A program made the translations under genes and the position numbers. From Hymenobacter caeli (GTDB lineage Bacteria; Bacteroidota; Bacteroidia; Cytophagales; Hymenobacteraceae): a stretch of DNA of 47,878 bases. Of the stretch, positions 33,641 through 40,902 are shown in pieces (the stretch's first letter is position 1; each line of letters begins with the position of its first letter). Under the pieces are notes generated by a model. It ran no database searches and was not told the origin of the DNA. It saw only the letters and a program-made list of their open reading frames with translations. The stretch is from contig NZ_JABSNP010000027.1 of assembly GCF_013294115.1 (NCBI RefSeq), positions 1 to 47,878 on the forward strand, written 5' to 3'.

Positions 33641-33669
33641 CCCCGCGGCCGGCGCACCGGGCCGCGGGG
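33641..33669. repeat. 10-bp GC stem-loop after the rubredoxin-like gene
   Basis: CCCCGCGGCC/GGCCGCGGGG with a 9-base loop between the rubredoxin-type gene and the precorrin-2 dehydrogenase gene; no T-run. Possible processing or weak termination point inside the operon. Confidence 0.45.
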
Positions 33670-33695
33670 GTTTTAGAAATGGGGCGGCCCGGCCG

Positions 33696-35180
33696 CTACG
33701 GGGCCACCAGCCACTCGCCCGGCGACGCGCGCACGGCCGCGAAATCGGCGGCCGGCGCGTCGCAGGTGGGGCAGCGGTAGCCCACCAGCGCGGCCCACGG
33801 CGTGCCGGGCGCCACGCCCTGCGCCGGCTCGCCGAGGGCCGCCTCGTACACCGTGCGGCAGTGGCGGCACTGGTGCAGCGGCGGCGGGCCGGCCGGCGCG
33901 GCGGGGGGGGCGGGCGCTTCTTCGAGCACCGGGGCGGGCAGCGAGGCGGCCTCCTGCTGCGCGTAGAACTGGTCGCAGAGCTGCGCCAGGTACCAGGGCA
34001 GGTTCTCGCGGCTCACCTGCTGGCGGAAGCTCACCAGGTCCTTGCTGTTGGGGTTGAAGTCGCGGGTGTGCAGCAGCTCGTACCGCTCGCCGTGCAGGCC
34101 GGTCTGGGCGAGGCCGTCGGCCTGGCTCCGCACCACGATGGAGCCGAAGAGGCCGGTTTTGGGCCGGGTCTTGATGGCGAAGCACAGCTGGTAGGTGCGC
34201 AGGTCTTCCTCGTTGAAGTAGCGCACCAGCTCGTGCTTCAGGGCCAGGCCGGCGGGGCAGTCGTCCTCCACCTGCCAGTTCAGCTCGTTGGCGGCGTGGC
34301 GCACGTTCACGCGGTGGCGGCGCAGCACGGCGTCCCACCGGGGCCGGTCGGCCGGGTCGATGCCTTTGACGATGAGCGACTTCCAGCTGGTGGTGCACAG
34401 CTGGCCGAGGCGCGTTTGCAGGCACAGCCGGCCCACGTCGCGCAAAAAAGCCAGGGCAAACCGCTCGTCGCGCCGGTAGATGCCCAGCCACAGCTTGCCG
34501 CCGTAGCGGTTGAAGCCCTCGTAGTAGGGCAGCGTGAAGGGCGGCAGCGCCAGCGGCGCGGCGATGGCCTGCAGGCCGAAAGGCTGGGCGGCGTTCACCA
34601 GGCCGTAGAGCAGGGCCCCGTCGGCGGCCGGCTGGTCGTAGAACTGCTCGCGGTGGGCAAAAACGACCCGCTCCACGGCGCTGCTCAGCCCCGGAATGTC
34701 TTCCGAGTACACCAGCGACGGCCAGCAGTAGAGCGCGTTGTGCCGGGGAAAGCGCACGTACAGGTACCAGTAGTTGGGCGTGTCGGAGGCGATGAAGTTC
34801 AGGTTGCCCGTGAAAAACGGCACGAAGGTCTGCCCTTTGTCCACGAGGTTAATTTTCAGCCGCGGCCGGTAGTCGAACAAGTCCAGCACGTCCTTGTACA
34901 CGCCCTCGCGCAGCCAGGCCATGCTGTGGAACACGTCCTCCACCACGTAGGAGCTGCTGATGTTGGGGTACGCCTCGGCATCGACTTCGTGCGCGAAGCC
35001 GGCCGCCGCCAGCGCTTGCACTAGGTCGTCCAGCCGCTCGGCCTCTACCGGCACCAGCAGCTGCTGCCGGTGGCCGATGTGCAGGTACTCTGCCCCGGCC
35101 GCCGCGGCTGCTTCGGCGATGGCGAGCAGGTCGCCGGCCGGCACAATGCCGCCGGGCAGGTTGATGCGGATGGTGTGCAT
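33696..35180 (-). CDS. Nitrite/sulfite-reductase-like protein lacking siroheme cysteines, with C-terminal rubredoxin
   Basis: 494 aa. Residues 1-about 420 have the ferredoxin-like nitrite/sulfite reductase halves: 'INLPGGIVPAGDLLAIAEAAAAAGAEYLHIGHRQQLLV' and a second half from 'LGQLCTTSWKSLIVKGI'. The four-cysteine siroheme/[4Fe-4S] motif is absent, so it should not hold the reductase cluster. The C-terminus (about 440-494) is a rubredoxin: C-R-H-C and C-P-T-C pairs, 'YEAALGEPAQGVAPGTPWAALVGYRCP', typical iron site. A role as electron donor or chaperone for the neighbouring nitrate reductase is inference. Lies between the nitrate reductase gene and siroheme genes. Confidence 0.75.
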   Translation of the reverse strand: MHTIRINLPGGIVPAGDLLAIAEAAAAAGAEYLHIGHRQQLLVPVEAERLDDLVQALAAAGFAHEVDAEAYPNISSSYVVEDVFHSMAWLREGVYKDVLDLFDYRPRLKINLVDKGQTFVPFFTGNLNFIASDTPNYWYLYVRFPRHNALYCWPSLVYSEDIPGLSSAVERVVFAHREQFYDQPAADGALLYGLVNAAQPFGLQAIAAPLALPPFTLPYYEGFNRYGGKLWLGIYRRDERFALAFLRDVGRLCLQTRLGQLCTTSWKSLIVKGIDPADRPRWDAVLRRHRVNVRHAANELNWQVEDDCPAGLALKHELVRYFNEEDLRTYQLCFAIKTRPKTGLFGSIVVRSQADGLAQTGLHGERYELLHTRDFNPNSKDLVSFRQQVSRENLPWYLAQLCDQFYAQQEAASLPAPVLEEAPAPPAAPAGPPPLHQCRHCRTVYEAALGEPAQGVAPGTPWAALVGYRCPTCDAPAADFAAVRASPGEWLVAP

Positions 35181-35279
35181 GGGGGCGGGCCGCCCCGCTC
35201 GGCCCCCGGGGGCGCGGGCGGTGGGCCAGGACGGGCAAGTAAGTAAGTATTTAGCAATCGGCGGCTACGGGCGGGGGCG

Positions 35280-38200
35280 CTAGGCCACCACCAGGGCCTG
35301 CTCCAGGATGCGCTGCACCTCGGGCCGGCACGAGCCGCACCCCGTGCCGGCCCCCGTGGCGGCGCCCAGCGCCTTGAGTGAGCCGCAGCCGGCCGCCACG
35401 GCCTGGCGCAGGTTGTCGGCCCCCACGCCGTTGCAGCTGCACACCAGCGGGCCGAGCACCGGCACGGGCGGGCTGCCGCCGCGCAGCAGCTGCAGGCGCT
35501 TGTCGCCCAGCTCGGTCTTGTTCACAATCAGCTCGCGGAACTCGCGGAACTCGTGTTTGTCGCCGATGAGGATGGCCCCCACCAGGCGGCCCTGGTGCAC
35601 GACGCATTTTTTGTAGGAGCGCTTGGCCTTGTCCACGAACACAATCTCTTCGTAATCCGTGGCGTTGGGGGCCTCGGGCAGGCCGATGCTGCACAGGTCG
35701 AAGCCGTGAATCTTGATGATGTTCACGAACGTGCTGCCCGGGTAGCGGCTGGCCACGTCGCCGCCCAGGTAGCGGGCCAGCACGGCCGCCTGCTGCTCGG
35801 CCGCCGCCGTGATGCCGTAGAGCACGCCCCCAAACTCAGCAATTTCGCCCAGCGCGAACACGTCGGGGTCGCTGGTTTGCAGGTGCGCGTCCACCACCAC
35901 GCCGCGCTTGCAGGCCAGGCCGCAGTCGCGGGCCAGCTCCAGGTTGGGCGTGGTGCCCACGGCCAGAATCAGGGCGTCGCAGGCGAGGCGGCGGCCGCTT
36001 TTCAGGCCCACCCCGGTCAGGCGCTCGCGGCCGTAGAACAGCTCCACCTCGTCGTTGAAGTACAGCTCGCAGCCCTGGTTCTCCATTTCCTCGCGCAGCA
36101 GCTGGCTGCCCAGCGCGTCGAGCTGCCGGTCGAGGAAGCGCGAGGTGCGGTGGATGACCGTGACCCGCGTGCCCCCCTCGCGCAGCGAGGCGGCCATTTC
36201 AAGGCCCAGCAGGCCCCCGCCCACCACCACCACGTGGGCCCCGCCGGCGGGCAGGTGCGCCCGGAACTCGTCGGCGTCGGTGCGGCTCCGCATCGAGAAG
36301 ATGCCCGGCAGCTTGGGCACCTGGCGCGGCACCGCCGCCCGGCTGCCCGTGGCCAGGATGAGCACGTCGTAGGCCGTGCGCTCGCCGCGCGAGTCGAGCA
36401 CGTACTTTTCGGCCCGGTGCACTTCCTCCACGCTCACGCCGCGCCGCAGGTCGAGGCGGTAGGCGGCCTCCTCGGCCGCCTGCATCTTCACCAGCTGCGC
36501 CCACTCCTGCTGCCCGCTGATGTAGTCGGGCAGCATCACGCGGTTGTAGAAGGGAAAGTTTTCCTTGCTGAAGATAATCAGCTCGTCGTCCGGGTTGATT
36601 TCGCGGTACGCCTTCACGAAGCCAAACGCCCCGGCCCCCGCCCCCACCAGCACGATGCGGCGCTTGGGCGGGCAGTACTTGGCCACCTGCACGGCGCAGA
36701 ACTTAAAGTCGGGCTCCTTGGACACGGGGTCCACCGCGTCGGAGGTCAGGTTGTTGGCCCGGTTCAGGTCCGAGCCCAGCAGCTTGCCCCAGTGAATGGG
36801 CAAAAACACCACCCCCGGCCGGATGCCCGCCGAGAGCCGCGCCGCCACCCGCACCTCGCCCCGGCGCGAGGCCACCCGCACCAGCCCGCCCTCGGCCACG
36901 CCCAGCGCCGCCGCGTCGCGGGGGTGGATTTCCAGGTACGCCCGCGGGCTGTGCTGGTTGAGCTTGCTCACCTTGCCCGTCCGGGTCATGGTGTGCCACT
37001 GGTCGCGGATGCGCCCGTTGGTGAGGATGAACGGGAACTCGTCGTCGGGCGCTTCGCTGCGAAACGCGGCGGGCGGCGCGTGCAGCACCGCCTTTTTGCT
37101 GGGGGTGTGGAACTGCCGGTCGGTGAAGAGCCGCGCCGTGTCGGGCGCGGCCTGCCCGGCGCGGTAGGGCCACTGCACCGAGCCGCGCTCCTTCAAAATG
37201 CTGTAAGTAAGCCCGCTGATGTCGATGCTGGTGCCCGCCGTCAGGCGGGCGTGCTCGAGGTAGATGGCCTCGGCGTTGGCAAAGTCGAAGCCCGGGAACC
37301 CCATCGCCCGGGCGAAGCGGCAGATGATTTCGCTGTCGGGCAGGGCCTCGCCGGGCGGGGCCGTCGCCCGCGCCAGGTGGCCGATGCGCCGCTCCGAGTT
37401 GGTCATGGTGCCTTCCTTCTCGGCCCAGCCGGCGGCGGGCAGCACCACGTCGGCGTAGGCCAGCGCCTCGGACCGGTTGCTGACCTCCTGCACCACCACG
37501 AACCGGGCCTTGGCCAGGGCGGCCTCGGCCTGCCGGGCGTTGGGCAGGCTGGTGACCGGGTTGGTGCACAAAATCCAGATGGCCTTCAGCCGGCCGTCTT
37601 CCAGGGCCTCGAACATCTCGGTGGCGGTGTAGCCCGGCGTAGCGGCCAGCGGCCCGCTGCCCCAGAACTGCTGCACCTCGGCCCGGTGCGCGGGGTTGGC
37701 CAGGGTGCGGTGCGCGGGCAGCAGGTTGCTCAGGCCGCCCACCTCGCGCCCGCCCATGGCGTTGGGCTGCCCCGTGAGCGAAAAGGGCCCCGCGCCGGGC
37801 TTGCCGATCTGGCCCGTCAGCAGGTGCAGGTTCAGCAGGCACAGGTTTTTGTCGACCCCCACGGCGCTTTGGTTCAGCCCCATCGTCCACATCGATAGGA
37901 AAGCCTTGGCCGAGCCGATGTAGTGGGCCGCCAGGCGGATGTCCTCCTCCGGCACGCCGCACAGGGCGGCGGCCTCGGCCAGCGGGCGGGCCAGCACCAG
38001 GGCGCGGTAGGCTTCGTAGCCCTCGGCGTGGTGGGCCAAAAAATCCGCGTCCACGTCGCCGTTCTCAATCAACACGCGGGCCAGGGCTTGCAGCAGCACC
38101 ACGTCGGTGCCCGGAATGAGCTGCAGGTGCAGGTCGGCCAGGGCGCAGGTATCGGTGGCGCGGGGGTCGATGACGATGAGCTTGGCGGCGGGGTGCGCGG

Positions 38201-38780
38201 CTTTGCGGGCCTCCACGCGCCGCCACAAAATGGGGTGGCACCAGGCGGGGTTGGCCCCGGCCACCAGGAAGCAGTCGGCCAGCGCCGCGTCGTCGTAGCA
38301 GCCCGGCACGCTGTCCTCGCCCAGGGCCATTTTGTAGCCCACCACCGCGCTGCTCATGCACAGGCGCGAGTTGGTGTCGATGTTGTTGCTCCCGATGAAG
38401 CCCTTGATGAGCTTGTTGATGACGTAGTACTCCTCCGTCAGGCACTGCCCCGAGGCGTAGAACGCCACCGAGTCGGGCCCGTACTTGGCGATGAACGTTT
38501 GGAACACCGCCGCCGTGCGCTGCAAGGCCTCGTCCCAGCCCACGCGCTGCAAGGGCCGGCCCTTGCTGTAGCGCATCTGCGGGTACAGCAGCCGGTCGCT
38601 GCGGTCGTTCACGGTGTACTGCAGGTTCAGGCCCTTGCTGCACAGGGCCCCCAGGTTCACGGGGTAGTCGGGGTTGCCCACCACCGCCACGTCGCCGTTG
38701 GGCAACGGCTCGACCAGCACGCCGCAGCCCACGCCGCAGTAGCAGCAGATGGAGGGGAGCGCAGGGGTTTTGGTGGACAT
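35280..38780 (-). CDS. Assimilatory nitrate reductase, catalytic and NAD(P)H/FAD reductase parts in one polypeptide
   Basis: 1166 aa. Part 1 (1-about 700): Mo-bisMGD oxidoreductase with [4Fe-4S] cysteines C12, C15, C19, C47 and Mo ligand Cys141 (SRLCMSSAVVGYK); C-terminal 'ILTNGRIRDQWHTMTRTGKV' and 'RANNLTSDAVDPVSKEPDFKFCAVQV'. Part 2 (about 705-1095): FAD/NAD pyridine-nucleotide disulfide fold ('IVLVGAGAGAFGFVKAYREI', 'VVVVGGGLLGLEMAASL', 'DPDVFALGEIAEF'). Part 3 (about 1113-1160): BFD [2Fe-2S] domain with CSCNG ... GCGSC. This corresponds to NasC plus NasB, normally separate. Cytoplasmic, reduces nitrate to nitrite for NirBD. Domain boundaries are estimates. Confidence 0.92.
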   Translation of the reverse strand: MSTKTPALPSICCYCGVGCGVLVEPLPNGDVAVVGNPDYPVNLGALCSKGLNLQYTVNDRSDRLLYPQMRYSKGRPLQRVGWDEALQRTAAVFQTFIAKYGPDSVAFYASGQCLTEEYYVINKLIKGFIGSNNIDTNSRLCMSSAVVGYKMALGEDSVPGCYDDAALADCFLVAGANPAWCHPILWRRVEARKAAHPAAKLIVIDPRATDTCALADLHLQLIPGTDVVLLQALARVLIENGDVDADFLAHHAEGYEAYRALVLARPLAEAAALCGVPEEDIRLAAHYIGSAKAFLSMWTMGLNQSAVGVDKNLCLLNLHLLTGQIGKPGAGPFSLTGQPNAMGGREVGGLSNLLPAHRTLANPAHRAEVQQFWGSGPLAATPGYTATEMFEALEDGRLKAIWILCTNPVTSLPNARQAEAALAKARFVVVQEVSNRSEALAYADVVLPAAGWAEKEGTMTNSERRIGHLARATAPPGEALPDSEIICRFARAMGFPGFDFANAEAIYLEHARLTAGTSIDISGLTYSILKERGSVQWPYRAGQAAPDTARLFTDRQFHTPSKKAVLHAPPAAFRSEAPDDEFPFILTNGRIRDQWHTMTRTGKVSKLNQHSPRAYLEIHPRDAAALGVAEGGLVRVASRRGEVRVAARLSAGIRPGVVFLPIHWGKLLGSDLNRANNLTSDAVDPVSKEPDFKFCAVQVAKYCPPKRRIVLVGAGAGAFGFVKAYREINPDDELIIFSKENFPFYNRVMLPDYISGQQEWAQLVKMQAAEEAAYRLDLRRGVSVEEVHRAEKYVLDSRGERTAYDVLILATGSRAAVPRQVPKLPGIFSMRSRTDADEFRAHLPAGGAHVVVVGGGLLGLEMAASLREGGTRVTVIHRTSRFLDRQLDALGSQLLREEMENQGCELYFNDEVELFYGRERLTGVGLKSGRRLACDALILAVGTTPNLELARDCGLACKRGVVVDAHLQTSDPDVFALGEIAEFGGVLYGITAAAEQQAAVLARYLGGDVASRYPGSTFVNIIKIHGFDLCSIGLPEAPNATDYEEIVFVDKAKRSYKKCVVHQGRLVGAILIGDKHEFREFRELIVNKTELGDKRLQLLRGGSPPVPVLGPLVCSCNGVGADNLRQAVAAGCGSLKALGAATGAGTGCGSCRPEVQRILEQALVVA

Positions 38781-38786
38781 CGGTTC

Positions 38787-38941
38787 GGTTATGGGTTGTG
38801 GGTTATGGGTTATGGGTTATGGGTTATGGGTTATGGGTTATGAGTTATGAGTTATGAGTTGTGGGCAGGCGGGAATCGAAGGTGGAAAATGTGGGCAAGC
38901 GCTCGGTTTAACCATCCCAGCCCATAACTCATAACCCATAG
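38787..38941. repeat. GGGTTAT 7-bp tandem array with an inverted copy downstream
   Basis: About ten copies of the 7-mer (GGGTTAT, later TGAGTTA) from 38787 to 38863, and the complementary CCCATAACTCATAACCCATAG at 38921-38941. It separates the transporter gene from the nitrate reductase gene. Not a CRISPR: the unit is far too short and there are no spacers. Confidence 0.85.
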
Positions 38942-38948
38942 CTAAAAA

Positions 38949-40262
38949 CTACGCCAGGGCCACGGCCGGGGCTCCGGCTTCCGCTTCGGCCCCCTGCGCC
39001 ACCAGGCGCACCAGCAGCACCAGGCCGCCCACGGCGGCTACCCCGCAGCCAATGTACAGGAAGGCCGTGCTGTAGGTGATGTCTTTCGACTTGAAGAGGA
39101 AGCCCACCAGCATGGCCCCCAGGTTGCCGCCCGCGCCCACGATGCCGCTCACGCTGCCGATGGCCTGCCGGTTCACGAAGGGCACGATGGAGTAGGTGCA
39201 GCCGTTGGCCATTTTCAGGAACAGGGCAAACCCCAGCATGGCCGCGATGGCCAGCGCCAGGCTCGGGGCCAGCGAGAAAAAGCCGATGCCGATGCCTTCG
39301 AGCACCAGCATCCCGCTCAGCAGCAGCCACTTCCCTTTCAGGCCGTGGGTGCGGCCGGTGCGGTCGGCCACGATGCCGCCCAGGGCCCGGGCGAAGAGGT
39401 TCATGCCCCCGAAGGTGCCGGCCAGCAGGCCCGCCGTGACCAGCGACGCCCCGTAGTGGTCCACGAAGTAAACGGCGGCCACGTTGTCCACCGTGATTTC
39501 GATGCCGAAGCAGGCCCCGTAGGCCAGCGCCAGCAGCCAGGTGCGGTAGTCGCGCAGGGCCAGCAGGAAGGTGCCCTTGGGCTTGGCGGCCGCCGTGCGC
39601 TGAATGTCGGCGTAGTTGCCGCGGGGCGTGTCCTCGGTGTAGCGGTAGTAGAGCACGGCCATCACCAGCAGCAGCACGCCGGGCACCACCATGGCGTAGC
39701 GCCACGAGTCGGCCTTGGTGGCCCAGCCCAGGGCCACGAAGCCGGCGGCCACCAGCGGCATCAGCATGTTGGCGATGCCGCCGCCCAGGTTGCCCCAGCC
39801 GCCGGTCACGGCGTTGGCCGTGCCCACCACGTTGGGCGCGAACATCATGGAGGTGTGGAACTGCGTGATGACAAACCCGGCCCCGATGATGCCAATGGCC
39901 AGCCGGAACAGCAGGAAGCTTTCGTAGCTGTGGCTCAGGCCAATGAACATCACCGGCAGCGCCCCCGCCACCAGCAGCCCGGTGTAGGCCAGGCGCGGCC
40001 CGATGGTGTCGCAGAGCTTGCCCATGAGCAGCCGCGCCAGGATGGTGGCCGACACCGAGGCAATGACGATGTTGCCAATCTGCCCCTTGTCGAGATGCAG
40101 CTGCTCGCGCACCAGCGGCATGAGCGGCGCGATGCCGAACCACCCGAAGAAGCACATGAAAAACGTGAGCCACGTGAGGTGAAACGTGCGCATCTGCACA
40201 CCGGCAGCGGCAAAGATGTTGAGCCGGGTCAGGGGCTGTTGGGCGGTAGCGGTGGCGTCCAT
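38949..40262 (-). CDS. Nitrate/nitrite transporter (NarK/NasA-type MFS)
   Basis: 437 aa, 12 predicted membrane segments. The two nitrate-signature regions are present: 'NAVTGGWGNLGGGIANMLMP' near 133-152 and 'VNRQAIGSVSGIVGAGGNLGA' near 350-370. It also keeps 'LFRLAIGIIGAGFVITQFH'. Lies between nirD and the nitrate reductase gene, consistent with nitrate uptake for assimilation. The gene name is left open because narK, nasA and nrtP are used variably. Confidence 0.93.
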   Translation of the reverse strand: MDATATAQQPLTRLNIFAAAGVQMRTFHLTWLTFFMCFFGWFGIAPLMPLVREQLHLDKGQIGNIVIASVSATILARLLMGKLCDTIGPRLAYTGLLVAGALPVMFIGLSHSYESFLLFRLAIGIIGAGFVITQFHTSMMFAPNVVGTANAVTGGWGNLGGGIANMLMPLVAAGFVALGWATKADSWRYAMVVPGVLLLVMAVLYYRYTEDTPRGNYADIQRTAAAKPKGTFLLALRDYRTWLLALAYGACFGIEITVDNVAAVYFVDHYGASLVTAGLLAGTFGGMNLFARALGGIVADRTGRTHGLKGKWLLLSGMLVLEGIGIGFFSLAPSLALAIAAMLGFALFLKMANGCTYSIVPFVNRQAIGSVSGIVGAGGNLGAMLVGFLFKSKDITYSTAFLYIGCGVAAVGGLVLLVRLVAQGAEAEAGAPAVALA

Positions 40263-40288
40263 AAGCAGTTGGTTTGTTGATGGTTATT

Positions 40289-40388
40289 GTAAAACGGAGT
40301 GGTACTCCGTTAATCGTTGGGCATTTGCAACTCGCAACGGGGGGCCGCCGGGGCTGTTCAACCCGTAACGGAATGCCACTCCGTTTTA
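40289..40388. repeat. 24-bp inverted repeat (22 matches) between nirD and the transporter gene
   Basis: GTAAAACGGAGTGGTACTCC.. at 40289-40312 and the near-complement at 40365-40388. Each arm is itself partly palindromic (ACGGAGT..ACTCCGT). It spans the spacer from just before the transporter start to just before the nirD stop. Confidence 0.75.
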
Positions 40389-40392
40389 CCGC

Positions 40393-40743
40393 TCAGGCCC
40401 AGCCGATGTACACGTCGTCGCCTTCCACCTTGACGGGGTAGGTCTGGATGGCGCACTCGTCGCCGTTCAGGCACGCGCCCGTGAGCAGCGAAAAGGTGCG
40501 CTTGTGGAACGGGCAGGCCACTTTGGGCTCGCAGGCCTCGCCGGCGCTGCCGATCATGCCCCGGGCCAGGGCCATCTGCTGCTTGTGGGGGCACAGGTTC
40601 TGGGTGGCGTACCACTCGCCGCGCCGGGCGAAGTTGAAGATGGCCACCTGCTCGCCCTTCACCAGGGCGCAGGCCCCGCCGTCGGCGGGGATGTCGGTGG
40701 TTTTGCACACGGGCAGCCAGGTCACGGCGGTTGCAGCTTCCAT
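40393..40743 (-). CDS. nirD: Nitrite reductase (NADH) small subunit, Rieske type
   Basis: 116 aa. Rieske [2Fe-2S] ligands C-P-H (NLCPHKQQ) and C-P-F-H (VACPFHKRT) are spaced as in NirD; 'WLPVCKTTDIPADGG' and 'TYPVKVEGDDVYI' match the small-subunit fold. Partner of NirB, 160 bases upstream. ATG 40743 (MEAATAVTWLPV) is chosen; 21 codons further upstream derive from the repeat region. Confidence 0.95.
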   Translation of the reverse strand: MEAATAVTWLPVCKTTDIPADGGACALVKGEQVAIFNFARRGEWYATQNLCPHKQQMALARGMIGSAGEACEPKVACPFHKRTFSLLTGACLNGDECAIQTYPVKVEGDDVYIGWA

Positions 40744-40791
40744 AAGGGGTTGGTTGATTGATTGTATTGTGCCCGTAGAGGCGCTGTGCCC

Positions 40792-40884
40792 GTAGAGACG
40801 CGACACTTCGCGTCTCCATCGCTGCCCGGTGCCAGCCGCAACGGTTACCGTTCAGCGGCCAGACGCGAGGTGTCGCGTCTCTAC
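40792..40884. repeat. 24-bp inverted repeat (23 matches) between nirB and nirD
   Basis: GTAGAGACGCGACACTTCGC.. at 40792-40815 and the near-exact complement at 40861-40884. A partial direct copy (GTGCCCGTAGAGGCGC) precedes it at 40769-40785. Similar GTAGAGACGCG palindromes occur between genes in other bacteria. Confidence 0.75.
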
Positions 40885-40902
40885 CGCGCCGGGGGCCCTA
40901 TC

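Noticed and set aside
38787..38863. Tandem repeats as a CRISPR array
   Set aside because: The unit is 7 bp with no unique spacers, and there are no cas genes.
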